From Corynebacterium jeddahense (lineage in GTDB: Bacteria > Actinomycetota > Actinomycetes > Mycobacteriales > Mycobacteriaceae), in assembly GCF_028609865.1 (NCBI RefSeq), contig NZ_CP063194.1:1054001-1118000 (forward strand): a stretch of 64,000 nucleotides of DNA, written 5' to 3'. The notes under the pieces were generated by a model. It made no database searches, had not been told where the DNA came from, and worked only from the letters and a program-made list of their open reading frames with translations. How positions within the stretch are numbered: the stretch's first letter is position 1; the number at the start of each line of letters is the position of its first letter. A program made the translations under genes and the position numbers. This document shows positions 1 through 12,122 of this stretch, one piece after another.

Positions 1-681
1 GTCCTCGGCGACCGCGTTGACGTCGACACTCGTCCCACTGGCATGCTGCTTGGCGACGCGCTTCCGCTCCACCACGCCGAACACCGCGGCGACTGCGAAG
101 ACCAGGACGATGGCGACGCCTTGCACCGGCAGCAGGTGGGTCCAGATCTCGTTCGGCGTCGGGCCGATGACGGAACTGGCGCGGCCGACCGGGCCGCCCC
201 ACGGCAGCATGTTCATCACCGACGCGGACAGGGCGACGATGGTCAGCAGCACGTAGCGCGACATCCCCATCGCCTCGTAGAGCGGCAGCAGCGCGGGGAT
301 GGTGAGCAGGAAGGTGGTAGACCCCGACCCGTCGAGGTGGGCGACGATGGCGATCGCCGCCGTGCCGAGCGTGACCAGCACGATGTTGCCGCGAGTCGCC
401 TTGATGAGCCCCTTGATCACGGGCTCGAACAACCCCACGTCGGAGAGGATGCCGAAGTAGATGATCGCGAAGATGAACATCACCACGACGCTCATCACCC
501 GGTCGAGGCCGTCGCCGTAGTAGTCGGAAATCTGCGAGATCCCGGCGCCGGTGAGCAGCGCGCCGACAATGGGCACGAGCGTCATAGCGACGATTGGGTG
601 GGTCTTTCCCTTGAGCAGGAGTCCGACGGTAACGGCGATGATGGCCAACCCAAGCAGGGTCAGCGCGAGAGGCGAAGTCAT
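1..681 (-). CDS. CitMHS-family citrate/proton (divalent metal) symporter, 3' part outside the window
   Basis: The minus frame is open from an ATG at 681 to base 1 (227 codons) and continues beyond the window. The protein starts MTSPLALTLLGLAIIAVTVG and consists of successive hydrophobic segments with short polar loops, including a HLDGSGSTTFLLTIPALLPL stretch and a MLPWGGPVGRA stretch. Both resemble the CitMHS branch of ion transporters, which bring in citrate complexed with a divalent metal, driven by protons. It is an integral membrane protein. The deaD gene is divergent, about 110 bp away. Family assignment is by pattern recognition; the substrate is an inference. Confidence 0.78.
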   Translation of the reverse strand, partial: MTSPLALTLLGLAIIAVTVGLLLKGKTHPIVAMTLVPIVGALLTGAGISQISDYYGDGLDRVMSVVVMFIFAIIYFGILSDVGLFEPVIKGLIKATRGNIVLVTLGTAAIAIVAHLDGSGSTTFLLTIPALLPLYEAMGMSRYVLLTIVALSASVMNMLPWGGPVGRASSVIGPTPNEIWTHLLPVQGVAIVLVFAVAAVFGVVERKRVAKQHASGTSVDVNAVAED

Positions 682-790
682 GAGTGCATCCTAGGACGCA
701 GTCACACCGAGACCGTGATCTAGGTCATGGCCGCCTCGCGCTGTCGCGGAATCGTTGCCGGGGCACTTCGTGGCGTACGCTGGGCAAGCG

Positions 791-2902
791 ATGAGTATTT
801 CCGAAAACGCCACCGGCGGCGAGAACGAGCCGGACATGAATGTGTCGGAAAATCAGGAAAACCCGCAGGATGTCGCGGCCGAGATCGTTGAGGCCGTCAT
901 CGAGGACACCAGGGATGCGGGGGTTGCTGAGGAGACCGGCGCCGCGGAGGACTCCGTGGCCATTGAAACTGAGGGCGAGGTTCTGAAGCTTCACGACGAG
1001 CCTTCGGCCGACGCCGAGCAAACCGAAGAGCCCGGGAACGGCTTCGACACCCTCGGCCTGCCGCGCGAGGTTGTCGAGGCCGTCAAGCGTGTCGGCTTCG
1101 AGCAGCCCTCGCCGATCCAGGCGCAGACGATCCCGCTGCTCATGCAGGGCCGCGACGTCGTCGGACTCGCGCAGACCGGCACCGGCAAAACCGCGGCGTT
1201 CGCGCTGCCGGTGCTGTCCAAGATCGACCCGGGGAAGCGCTACCCGCAGGCGCTCATCCTCGCCCCGACGCGCGAGCTGGCGCTGCAGGTTTCGGACTCG
1301 TTCCAGTCGTTCGCGGACCACCTCGGCGGGGTGCACATCCTGCCGATCTATGGCGGCCAGGCCTACGGCATCCAGCTTTCGGGGCTGCGGCGGGGTGCGC
1401 AAGTGATCGTCGGTACGCCTGGGCGCGTGATCGACCACCTGGAAAAGGGTTCGCTCGACATCTCGAACCTGGAGTTCCTTGTCCTCGACGAGGCGGACGA
1501 AATGCTCAACATGGGCTTCCAGGAGGACGTGGAGCGCATCCTCGAGGACACGCCCGACGACAAGCAGGTCGCCCTGTTCTCGGCCACGATGCCGAACGCG
1601 ATCCGCCGCATCTCGCGCGACTACCTCAACGACCCGGAAGAGGTCACCGTCAAGAGCGAGACGCGCACCAACACCAACATCACGCAGCGCTACCTGTTCA
1701 CGGCGCACCGCAACAAGCTCGACGCGATCACCCGCATCCTCGAGGTGACCGAGTTCGAGGCGATGATCGTGTTCGTGCGCACGAAGAACGAGACGGAGGA
1801 GATCGCCGAGAAGCTGCGCGCCCGCGGGTTCTCCGCCGCCGCGATCAACGGCGACATCGCCCAGCAGCAGCGCGAGCGCACCGTCGATCAGCTTCGCGAC
1901 GGCCGCCTGGACATCCTTGTGGCCACCGACGTCGCCGCCCGCGGCCTGGATGTCGAGCGCATCTCCCACGTGCTCAACTACGACATCCCGAACGACACGG
2001 AGAGCTACGTCCACCGCATCGGCCGCACCGGCCGCGCGGGGCGCACCGGCGAGGCGATCCTGTTTGTCACCCCGCGCGAGCGCCGCATGCTCCGCTCCAT
2101 CGAGCGCGTGACCAACGCGAAGATCGAGGAGATGGACCTGCCCACCGTCGACGAGGTCAACGAGTCGCGCAAGGAAAAGTTCATGGACTCCATCACCGAG
2201 TCCCTCGAGGCCAGCGACCTGCAAGTGTTCAAGACCATGGTCCGCGAGTACTCCGCGAACAACAACGTGCCCATGGACGACATCGCCGCCGCCCTGGCCA
2301 CCCAGGCGCTCGCCGGCGACGAGTTCCTCATGAAGGAGCCGCCCCGCGACAAGCGCGACCGCCGCGACCGGGACCGCTTCGACCGCGAGGATCGCCGGGA
2401 TCGGGGCCGCGGGCGTTACGACGACCGTGACCGTGGCGACCGCGGCGACCGCGGCGACCGTGGCTCGCGCGGCCGCCGTCACGACGACTCGGAGAGCTTC
2501 GACACCTACCGCCTCGACGTGGGCAAGCGCCAGCACGTCCGCCCCGGGGCGATCGTCGGCGCTCTGGCCAACGAGGGCGGCCTGAACTCCAAGGACTTCG
2601 GCCGCATCACCATCGGCGGCGACTTCACGCTCGTGGAGCTGCCGAAGAACCTGGACCCCGCAGTCCTGGACAGGCTCGAGGACACGCGCATCTCCGGCCA
2701 ACTGATCAACATCCAGCGCGACCACGGCGCCCCGCGTCGCGGCGACCGTGACGACCGCGGCGGGCGCGGAGGCCACGGCGGCTACCGCGGCGGGCGTGAC
2801 CGGGACCGCGACCGGGATCGAGACCGAGACCGTGGCGGGCGCGGCGGACGCGACCGCGATCGCGGCGGCTACCGCGGCGGGCGCGGCAGGTACGACGACT
2901 AG
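791..2902 (+). CDS. deaD: DEAD-box ATP-dependent RNA helicase (DeaD/CsdA type)
   Basis: The 703-residue protein unwinds RNA duplexes with ATP, in ribosome assembly, mRNA decay or cold adaptation. Residues 1-80 are acidic and low-complexity. The helicase core has a Q motif (FEQPSPIQ near 103-110), Walker A AQTGTGKT (127-134), DEAD (233-236), SAT (264-266) and motif VI HRIGRTGR (408-415). The C-terminus holds Arg/Asp/Gly-rich tracts on both sides of a DbpA-type RNA-binding domain (about 575-640), as in actinobacterial DeaD. An upstream in-frame ATG at 755 exists, but MSISENATGG at 791 is the more natural start. The RD-repeat DNA gives long antisense open frames that are not genes. Confidence 0.95.
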   Translation: MSISENATGGENEPDMNVSENQENPQDVAAEIVEAVIEDTRDAGVAEETGAAEDSVAIETEGEVLKLHDEPSADAEQTEEPGNGFDTLGLPREVVEAVKRVGFEQPSPIQAQTIPLLMQGRDVVGLAQTGTGKTAAFALPVLSKIDPGKRYPQALILAPTRELALQVSDSFQSFADHLGGVHILPIYGGQAYGIQLSGLRRGAQVIVGTPGRVIDHLEKGSLDISNLEFLVLDEADEMLNMGFQEDVERILEDTPDDKQVALFSATMPNAIRRISRDYLNDPEEVTVKSETRTNTNITQRYLFTAHRNKLDAITRILEVTEFEAMIVFVRTKNETEEIAEKLRARGFSAAAINGDIAQQQRERTVDQLRDGRLDILVATDVAARGLDVERISHVLNYDIPNDTESYVHRIGRTGRAGRTGEAILFVTPRERRMLRSIERVTNAKIEEMDLPTVDEVNESRKEKFMDSITESLEASDLQVFKTMVREYSANNNVPMDDIAAALATQALAGDEFLMKEPPRDKRDRRDRDRFDREDRRDRGRGRYDDRDRGDRGDRGDRGSRGRRHDDSESFDTYRLDVGKRQHVRPGAIVGALANEGGLNSKDFGRITIGGDFTLVELPKNLDPAVLDRLEDTRISGQLINIQRDHGAPRRGDRDDRGGRGGHGGYRGGRDRDRDRDRDRDRGGRGGRDRDRGGYRGGRGRYDD

Positions 2903-3041
2903 CCTGCGCTGACGGCGCTTTCAGTGCTGACTGCGCTATCGGCGAGGTTGGCGGGCGGCCGCCGGATCCGGGAGTAGTGTGATCCTCACACGCGCCCGCT
3001 TCCGGCGGCCGCCTTTTGTTTGCCGTGAGAAAGATCCAGCC

Positions 3042-3857
3042 ATGCCCCGTTGCCGCCTGCGCCACACCACGAAAACCCTGCTCGCGGCGGTGTTCGCAGT
3101 CGCCGCTCCGCTCGGGGCGCAGGCCACGCCGGCGCAGGCGCAGACCCGCGTCGTGGAGCAGGGGACCCCGGTCTACGTGCAGGGCACCGGTATCTGCACG
3201 ATCGGCTACAACGACCCCGCCCGCCACCGCAGCTTCACCGCCGCACACTGCGGCACCGAGGGCGCGCGCGTCGAGCTCATCAACCCCGTCACGGGCGCGC
3301 GCACCGGCGCTGCCGGCACGTTCTACCGGTCGAAGGCGTACGACGGGCGCCTCGGCAACGACTGGGGCGCGATCAAGTGGGACGGCGGCGTCGGCGTCGG
3401 CGGCAATGGGTTCAGCGGCGATGCGTGGGTTCACCCGCGGGACATCCGGCTGGGGGAGACGGTCTGTTATTACGGGTACGCGTCGAGACGCACGAACTGC
3501 GGCCCGTTCTCCGGCTCCGCCGACAACACCTTCTTCGCCGCGGCGCCGCTGTCGCACCCGGGTGATTCGGGCGGGCCGATGTGGGTGCCGGGCCGCGGTT
3601 TCGTCGGCGTGACGTCCAGCATGTGGTCGTCGAACCCGCTGCCACTGCTGCGCACCGCCAACTTCGTTATCGGCGTCGTTCCTGACGACGGCCCCGCGGT
3701 GCCCGAGGCGCGCCTCGTGGGCGTGTGGGCGCAAAACGCGTTCTTCCCGGGGCTGACCGGGCCGGTCGGCGAGGCGCTGCGGCGCGTGAACGACGCCGTA
3801 TTCCGGGCCGTGGCGGGTATGGGCCTCGGCGTGCCGTCGGCGCTGCAGTACAGCTAG
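3042..3857 (+). CDS. Secreted trypsin/chymotrypsin-like serine protease
   Basis: The 271-residue protein has a Sec-type signal peptide: basic start MPRCRLRHTTK, hydrophobic core LLAAVFAVAAPLG, and an Ala-rich cleavage zone near residues 29-33. The S1 triad is visible: H69 in TAAHC, D107 in NDWGAI, S176 in GDSGGP. Four mature-region cysteines (52, 70, 142, 153) can form two disulfides. Expected to act outside the cytoplasm on unknown substrates. An in-frame start at 2979 would put basic residues before the signal peptide, so ATG 3042 is preferred. A long perfect hairpin lies downstream. Confidence 0.9.
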   Translation: MPRCRLRHTTKTLLAAVFAVAAPLGAQATPAQAQTRVVEQGTPVYVQGTGICTIGYNDPARHRSFTAAHCGTEGARVELINPVTGARTGAAGTFYRSKAYDGRLGNDWGAIKWDGGVGVGGNGFSGDAWVHPRDIRLGETVCYYGYASRRTNCGPFSGSADNTFFAAAPLSHPGDSGGPMWVPGRGFVGVTSSMWSSNPLPLLRTANFVIGVVPDDGPAVPEARLVGVWAQNAFFPGLTGPVGEALRRVNDAVFRAVAGMGLGVPSALQYS

Positions 3858-3913
3858 GGTTCCGCCTCCGCCGGGCCCGCCGCCGGGCCTCGGATCCGGG
3901 CCTCCAACCGCGG

Positions 3914-3978
3914 ATCCAGCTACAAAGACCCAGCTAATCGCGATTTGAAGGCGATTAGCTGGGTCTTACTAGCTGGAT
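3914..3978. terminator. Long bidirectional hairpin terminator between convergent genes
   Basis: A 17-bp perfect stem (3925-3941 with 3951-3967, 9-nt loop) is extended by a second 9-bp arm pair (3914-3922 with 3970-3978). It sits between the + strand protease and the - strand membrane protein gene and can serve both. Confidence 0.8.
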
Positions 3979-4046
3979 TTGGTGCCGGGCCGGGGGCCAA
4001 GCGCCGGGGGCCGGGCCAGCCCCGAGAACCGAGCGCCCCAGCGAAC

Positions 4047-4529
4047 CTACGACGGGTCCGGCAAGAACATGAGGATGAGAACGAGCATCCACAGCAGGTT
4101 GAAGATGCCGGCGCCGGCGGTGGCCTTCGCCTTGGACTTCTCGAACTTGCCGGTCACGTCGGACGGGTCGGCCTCCGCGGGCGGCAGGGCGCCGATGGTG
4201 CCCATCATCTTGCGCTGCTGCGGGATGACCATGGCCAGCAGGATCGCCCACCCGATCACGGAGAGCACGATCGCGGTGTGGAACCAGTAGTTGGACTTGT
4301 AGGTGTCCCAGTCGAAGGCGAGCACGGCGCCGCCGAGCAGCGGCACGAGCAGGGAGAGCATGCCGTACGTCTTCGTGATGCGGTGCAGCACGGACGCGCG
4401 GCCGGTGGCCTCTTCGCCGCCGGCCTGGGCCTCGGCGACCTGGCGCGGGAACATGGAGGTTGCCACGACGACGGGGCCGAGCAGCAGAATCGCGGCCGCG
4501 ACGTGCAAGAAGATGAGGAAGGTGTTCAT
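4047..4529 (-). CDS. Small integral membrane protein (DUF2269-like)
   Basis: The 160-residue protein has four predicted membrane helices: the N-terminus from MNTFLIFLHVAAAILLLGPV, a segment near residues 58-72, one near 83-103 (HTAIVLSVIGWAILLAMVIP), and the C-terminal GIFNLLWMLVLILMFL. A charged loop of about 30 residues precedes the last helix. The N-terminal pattern is typical of actinobacterial DUF2269-like proteins, but this link is weak. It lies 6 bp after the HNH nuclease gene on the same strand, so the two probably share a transcript. No catalytic motif is visible. Confidence 0.7.
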   Translation of the reverse strand: MNTFLIFLHVAAAILLLGPVVVATSMFPRQVAEAQAGGEEATGRASVLHRITKTYGMLSLLVPLLGGAVLAFDWDTYKSNYWFHTAIVLSVIGWAILLAMVIPQQRKMMGTIGALPPAEADPSDVTGKFEKSKAKATAGAGIFNLLWMLVLILMFLPDPS

Positions 4530-4535
4530 GTCCCA

Positions 4536-5213
4536 TTACATTACGGGAACGTGGGAGATTCCTCCCAGTTCGCGGCGCGACACCAGCCCGGCGACGCCGG
4601 AACACGCGCGCTTGATCGCCCGCACGTCCGCGGCGGGGAGCGGGAGGGCGTATTGCGTTGCGACGTCCACCATCCGGCGTCCATACGCACACCGCGCGCT
4701 GCGCGCCTCTGGCATCCATTCCGACGGCAACTTGTCCGACTTCGCCTGGTTCGCGTCGGCGGAGACGGCGACGAGGTTGCCCGGGTCGTTGTAGAAGCGG
4801 GCGCGGGTGGCGTCGTCCCAGCGGTGGGCGCCGAGGTCCCACGCGGCGGAGACGGGGAGGATGTGGTCGATCTGCACGTCGGCGGGCAGGATCGGCCGGC
4901 CGGTGTAGGGGTCGGGGATCGGCTCGACCTGCCAGCTGGGCCAGGGGGCGGCGCAGTCGGCGCCGAACGCGTCGGCCATGACGCGGGTGCGGGTGTCGCA
5001 CTGCGCCCGGGGAGCTAGAGCACTGCCAGCTAGAGCACTGCCAGCAGGAGCCCCGGCGAGCACGGGCGCCCAGCCTGGGCCGAACGCGGTCCGGTCGTAG
5101 CCGATGATGGTGGTGCGTTGGGGGACCTGTGGGACGTCGATACGCGAGAGCGCGGTGGGGAACGGGAGGATGAGCAGGGTGAGTGTGGTGAGGGCGGCGA
5201 GGTAGTGGCGCAT
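4536..5213 (-). CDS. Secreted HNH-type nuclease (DUF1524/GmrSD C-domain-like)
   Basis: The 225-residue protein starts with a signal peptide (MRHYLAALTTLTLLILPFPT). The nuclease core is the pattern QIDHILPVSAAWDLGAHRW, then FYNDPGNLVAVSADANQAKS and KLPSEWMP, as in secreted HNH proteins of Corynebacterium and Mycobacterium (DUF1524). D-H in DHILP and the Asn of GNLV are the expected metal and catalytic residues. Paired cysteines (about 73 and 88) and one near 175 suggest disulfides. Probable role is extracellular DNA degradation. A short Ala/Gly/Ser duplication (GSALAGSALA) lies before the core. Co-directional with the downstream membrane protein. Confidence 0.85.
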   Translation of the reverse strand: MRHYLAALTTLTLLILPFPTALSRIDVPQVPQRTTIIGYDRTAFGPGWAPVLAGAPAGSALAGSALAPRAQCDTRTRVMADAFGADCAAPWPSWQVEPIPDPYTGRPILPADVQIDHILPVSAAWDLGAHRWDDATRARFYNDPGNLVAVSADANQAKSDKLPSEWMPEARSARCAYGRRMVDVATQYALPLPAADVRAIKRACSGVAGLVSRRELGGISHVPVM

Positions 5214-5219
5214 ACCTCC

Positions 5220-6794
5220 TTAGACGGCGGTGGTGCCCCCGCGGTTCCCTTCGATGGCGGTAAGCGCGTCGTCGAAGGTGGAGTCCGGGTGGGCGAGCGC
5301 GTAATCCGTGGCTGCGGCGGCGGTGTCGAACTCCGCGTCGGTGCCAGGCTTCGGGCGCGTGGCCAGCGAGACGGCGACCATCGCGGCGGTGGCGAGGATG
5401 ACGCCGGGGACGATCTCGTAGATGACGTCGGAGAGATAGGTGCCCCAGATGAACACGGTCACCGCGCCCACGATCATGCCCGCGATCGCGCCCGGGGCGG
5501 TGAGGCGCTTCCAGTACAGCGACGCGATGACGACGGGGCCGAACGCGGCGCCGAAGCCGGCCCACGCGAAGCCGACGAGGCCGAGGATGGTGTCGGAGGG
5601 GTGGATGGCAAGCAGTATGGCCACCACGGCGACGGCGACGACCATCGTGCGCGAGAGCACGAGCAGGGTGGTGTGGTTGGGGTTCTTTTTGAAGATGCGG
5701 TAGAGGTCCTCGATGAGCGCGGACGAGGTGATGAGCAGCTGCGAGGACATGGTGGACATGATCGCGGCGAGCACGGCGGTGAGCACGATGCCGGCGATGA
5801 GCGGGTGGAACATGATGCGGGCGAGGTCGAGGAAGACCGTCTCGTAGCCCGTCTGGTCCGTCACGCTCTCGGACTTCTGGCCGAAGTAGACGGTGGACAC
5901 GAGCGCGGTGAACACGGCGCCGGCGTAGCAGATGAACACCCAGATCGTGCCGGTGCGGCGGGCGGACGCGGCCTGGGCGGGCGAGCGCAGCGCCATGAAG
6001 CGGGTGACAATGTGGGGCTGGCCGAAGTAACCCAGGCCCCACGCGAGGTTGCCGATGATCGTGGCGGCCGAGACGCCCGCGACCATGTTGAAGTAAGACG
6101 GGTTGCCGTGCTCCCACGGGCCGTACGGGTTCGAGGTGGCGTAGGAGAAGATGTCGCCCGGGTGGTCGAGCGAGAGCAGCGCCATGACCGGCACGGTGAT
6201 GAGCGCGAGGAACATGAGCGTGCCCTGCACCACGTCGGTGTAGCTCACGGCGAGGAAGCCGCCGATGAAGGTGTAGAGCACCGTGATGGAGCCGACGATG
6301 AGCACGCCGGTGAGGTAATCGCCGCCGAACGTGGACTCGTAGTAGCGCCCGCCGGAAACCATGCCGGAGGAGACGTAGAAGGTGAAGAAGAAGATGATGA
6401 TCACGGCGGCGGTAAAGCGCAGCACGCGGGAGGTGTCGTGCGTGCGGTTCTCAAAGAAGCTGGGCAGCGTGATCGAGTTGTTGGCCACCTCCGTGTAGGC
6501 GCGCAGCCGCGGCGCGATCCACTTCCAGTTCGCCCACGTGCCGATGAACAGGCCGATGACGATCCACAGCTCGCTCATGCCGGAGACGAACAGCGCGCCG
6601 GGCAGGCCCATGAGCAGCCAGCCCGACATGTCGGACGCGCCCGCGGACAGGCCGGCGACGAGGGGATTGAGCCCGCGGTCGCCGAGCACGTAGTCGTCGT
6701 ACTTGCTCGTCTGCAGCCACGAGTAGAAGCCGATGGCCACCATAAGTCCGAAGTAGAGGACGATGGCCAGCACGAGCCAGAAGTTCTCCGACAT
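5220..6794 (-). CDS. putP: Sodium/proline symporter (SSS family)
   Basis: The 524-residue protein begins MSENFWLVLAIVLYFGLMVA at ATG 6794. The open frame runs further upstream, but the SSS family starts here. About 13 membrane segments are visible. Family signatures include the DDYVLGDRGLNPLVAGLSAGASDMSGW region (SSS signature), GGFLAVSYTDVVQGTLM, and TAVLAAIMSTMSSQLL. It imports proline with Na+ as nutrient or osmolyte. The C-terminal 45 residues are soluble and acidic. The promoter region is shared with the divergent SNF2 gene and contains the palindrome GTGAATTCAC. Confidence 0.92.
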   Translation of the reverse strand: MSENFWLVLAIVLYFGLMVAIGFYSWLQTSKYDDYVLGDRGLNPLVAGLSAGASDMSGWLLMGLPGALFVSGMSELWIVIGLFIGTWANWKWIAPRLRAYTEVANNSITLPSFFENRTHDTSRVLRFTAAVIIIFFFTFYVSSGMVSGGRYYESTFGGDYLTGVLIVGSITVLYTFIGGFLAVSYTDVVQGTLMFLALITVPVMALLSLDHPGDIFSYATSNPYGPWEHGNPSYFNMVAGVSAATIIGNLAWGLGYFGQPHIVTRFMALRSPAQAASARRTGTIWVFICYAGAVFTALVSTVYFGQKSESVTDQTGYETVFLDLARIMFHPLIAGIVLTAVLAAIMSTMSSQLLITSSALIEDLYRIFKKNPNHTTLLVLSRTMVVAVAVVAILLAIHPSDTILGLVGFAWAGFGAAFGPVVIASLYWKRLTAPGAIAGMIVGAVTVFIWGTYLSDVIYEIVPGVILATAAMVAVSLATRPKPGTDAEFDTAAAATDYALAHPDSTFDDALTAIEGNRGGTTAV

Positions 6795-6930
6795 GGGCGC
6801 TCCTTGCATCTGTGAATTCACTGGAAATGAAATGTGCGCCACACTGTAGTCGACAGGTGTGACGCGGGCGGGCAACTTCCGGAATTTTCCCGCGCGGGCA
6901 GTGTCGGGGGCGGGTGGTATAAGGGAGGTT

Positions 6931-10064
<3,134 letters not shown>

Positions 10065-10068
<4 letters not shown>

Positions 10069-10880
10069 GCCAGACGCCCAAGGACGGCAACGTCATCTTC
10101 CTCAACTTCGGCGTGAAGCGGCGCGTCGACTCGGCCGAAGAGACCGGCGGCCCGGCGGTCGAGGCCACTGCGCCGCCGACGTACTCCCCGGCGGCGATGC
10201 GCGTGTTCAATGCCGCGGTGCGCCAGACCGACGTCGCCCGGGCGAAGCGGGGCCACGAGTACGCGACGCAGGGGCGCGTGCTCGACCTCACCCCCGTCCC
10301 TATGGGCATGCGGGCGGACGTGGCCGGCAGCCAGAACGAGCCGTTCCGCGTGAACCTGCACTTGCCGCGGCGCTCGACGCGGGACATCGAACAGGCGCTG
10401 CACTCGCTCGTGGGCACCGCGGGCTCCGTCGAGGCGATGCGCAAGGGCGACATCGAGGATGACGTGCTCGACGTCCTGGTGTGCAGCGAGCCCGGAGAGA
10501 TCCGCTTCACCTGCGACTGCCCGGACGGCGTGCGGGTGTGCAAGCACGCCGTCGCGCTGGCGGAGCGGGCGGCGGCGCTCATCGACGCAGACCCGACGAT
10601 CGTGCTCACGATGCGCGGGGTGACGTTGAGCTCGCTCGAGGATCGCAAGCGGCGCGCCGCCCAGGACCTCGCCCGCGAAAACGCGGAGCCGGGCTCGCGG
10701 TACTTCTGGGCGGGCCGGAAGCTGCCGGAGCTGCCGCGCCCGAAGGTGGCGCCGATGATCGAGGATTCCGACATCGACCTGCTCCACAGCGCGATGCAGA
10801 CAGTGTCGTTTACCAACATCGACCAGCTGCGGGCGGTCTCCGACATCGAGGACCTCTACGACGCGCTCACCCGCCGCTAG
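10065..10880 (+). CDS. SWIM zinc-finger protein, partner of the SNF2 ATPase
   Basis: The 271-residue protein starts in an ATGA overlap with the SNF2 stop. The SWIM finger is C150-x-C152 followed by C159-x-H161 (CDCPDGVRVCKH), which binds zinc and is thought to mediate DNA or protein contacts. Gene pairs of a SNF2 ATPase with a SWIM protein are common in actinobacteria and suggest one remodelling complex. No other domain is evident; the last third is helical and ends DLYDALTRR. Confidence 0.9.
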
Positions 10881-10938
10881 CACACGCGTTCGATGCTCCG
10901 GGTGCCGGTGTCGGGGCGGGGTGGTAGGAGTTGTAGCT

Positions 10939-12120
10939 ATGACCCACACCACCTTCATCCACACCTCCGACCTGCAGCTGGGCATGACTAGAAAGTTCCT
11001 GCCGCCCGAGGCGCAGTCGCGTTTCGACGACGCACGGTTGCGTGCCGTCACCCGCATCGGCGAGCTCGCGGTCGAGCGAGGCGCGGAATTCATCGTCGTG
11101 GCCGGCGACGTGTTCGAGCACAACTCGCTCGAGCCGAAGACGCTCGGGCGCGCGCTTGAGGTGCTGCGCAAGCTGCCCGTGCCGGTCTACCTCCTGCCCG
11201 GCAACCACGACCCGCTCGTGGCGGATTCCATCTTTAGCCGCACCGAGGGCATCGAGGGCGTGCACGTGCTCGGCGACTCGGTGCCGGTGACGGTGCGCGA
11301 GGGCGTGGAGCTCGTCGGCGCCCCGCTGCTGACGAAGCACGCCTCGGAGGACCTGTGCGCGAAGGCCATCCACGACCTGGAGCCGACGGAGGCCGTGCGC
11401 GTGCTCGTGGGGCACGGCCAGGCGGAGGGCTTCGGCACCGAGGACACGGACGCGCTCATCGACATCGCCTGCTTGGACGCGGCCGCCTCCCGGGGCGTCA
11501 TCGACTACGTCGCCCTCGGCGATACGCACTCGACCGCGCCGCTGTCGAGCTCCGGCCGCGTGTGGTTCTCCGGCTCGCCGGAGACGACGGACTACTTCGA
11601 CCGCACCCCGGGTGTGGCCGGCGGCGAGGTTGACTCCGGCAACGCGCTCGTGGTCACCGTGGACAAGGAGGGCTTCGACGCGACGGTGGAGGTGGAGAAG
11701 GTCCCCGTGGGCACGTGGACGTTCGAGGCGCGCGCCTGGGAGGTGGCTGACGCCGACGACGTCGCGACGGTGATCGAGGACCTCAAGGCGTACCCGGAGA
11801 AGGACCGCACCGTGATCAAGTACTCGCTCACGGGCACGCTCGGCCTCGAGGCGACGCGCGAGCTCGAGCGCGAGCTGGGCGAGCTCGAAGACATCTTCGC
11901 CGCGCTCTACCCGCGCGAGCGCCTCATGAGCCTGCACCTCGAGCCCGACGAGGAGGAGCTGGAAAACCTGCCGCTGACCGGGTACGCGAAGGAAGCGATG
12001 CGCGAGCTCATCGGCCAGGCCTCCCCGGAGGCCGCGTCTGGCCCGGGTGGCGAGGAGCGCGCCGCGGCCGCCAGGGACGCCATCAACCTGCTGTTCCGCC
12101 TGTCCAAGGAGACGAACTAA
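10939..12120 (+). CDS. Metallophosphoesterase DNA-repair exonuclease, SbcD/Mre11-like
   Basis: The 393-residue protein has the calcineurin-like phosphoesterase motifs: D11 in TSDLQLG, D57 in GDVFEHN, N89-H90-D91 in GNHDP, then VGHGQ and GDTHS near 155-195. These build a two-metal site for 3'-5' exonuclease or hairpin-opening activity. The first motif reads D-L-Q where the family consensus is D-x-H, which would alter one metal ligand. A GTAGGAG ribosome site precedes ATG 10939. It is followed within 2 bp by the SbcC-like ATPase gene, the usual Mre11-Rad50 arrangement. Confidence 0.88.
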   Translation: MTHTTFIHTSDLQLGMTRKFLPPEAQSRFDDARLRAVTRIGELAVERGAEFIVVAGDVFEHNSLEPKTLGRALEVLRKLPVPVYLLPGNHDPLVADSIFSRTEGIEGVHVLGDSVPVTVREGVELVGAPLLTKHASEDLCAKAIHDLEPTEAVRVLVGHGQAEGFGTEDTDALIDIACLDAAASRGVIDYVALGDTHSTAPLSSSGRVWFSGSPETTDYFDRTPGVAGGEVDSGNALVVTVDKEGFDATVEVEKVPVGTWTFEARAWEVADADDVATVIEDLKAYPEKDRTVIKYSLTGTLGLEATRELERELGELEDIFAALYPRERLMSLHLEPDEEELENLPLTGYAKEAMRELIGQASPEAASGPGGEERAAAARDAINLLFRLSKETN

Positions 12121-12122
12121 CC

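Noticed and set aside
725..2776. 683-codon antisense frame opposite deaD
   Set aside because: It is a mirror of the high-GC helicase gene, with low-complexity Arg/Val/Ala/Gly content and no recognisable domain.
2977..2991. GTGTGATCCTCACAC upstream of the protease as a GlxR/CRP-type site
   Set aside because: The half-sites are only 3 bp apart, while the CRP/GlxR consensus needs 6. It remains a simple palindrome.
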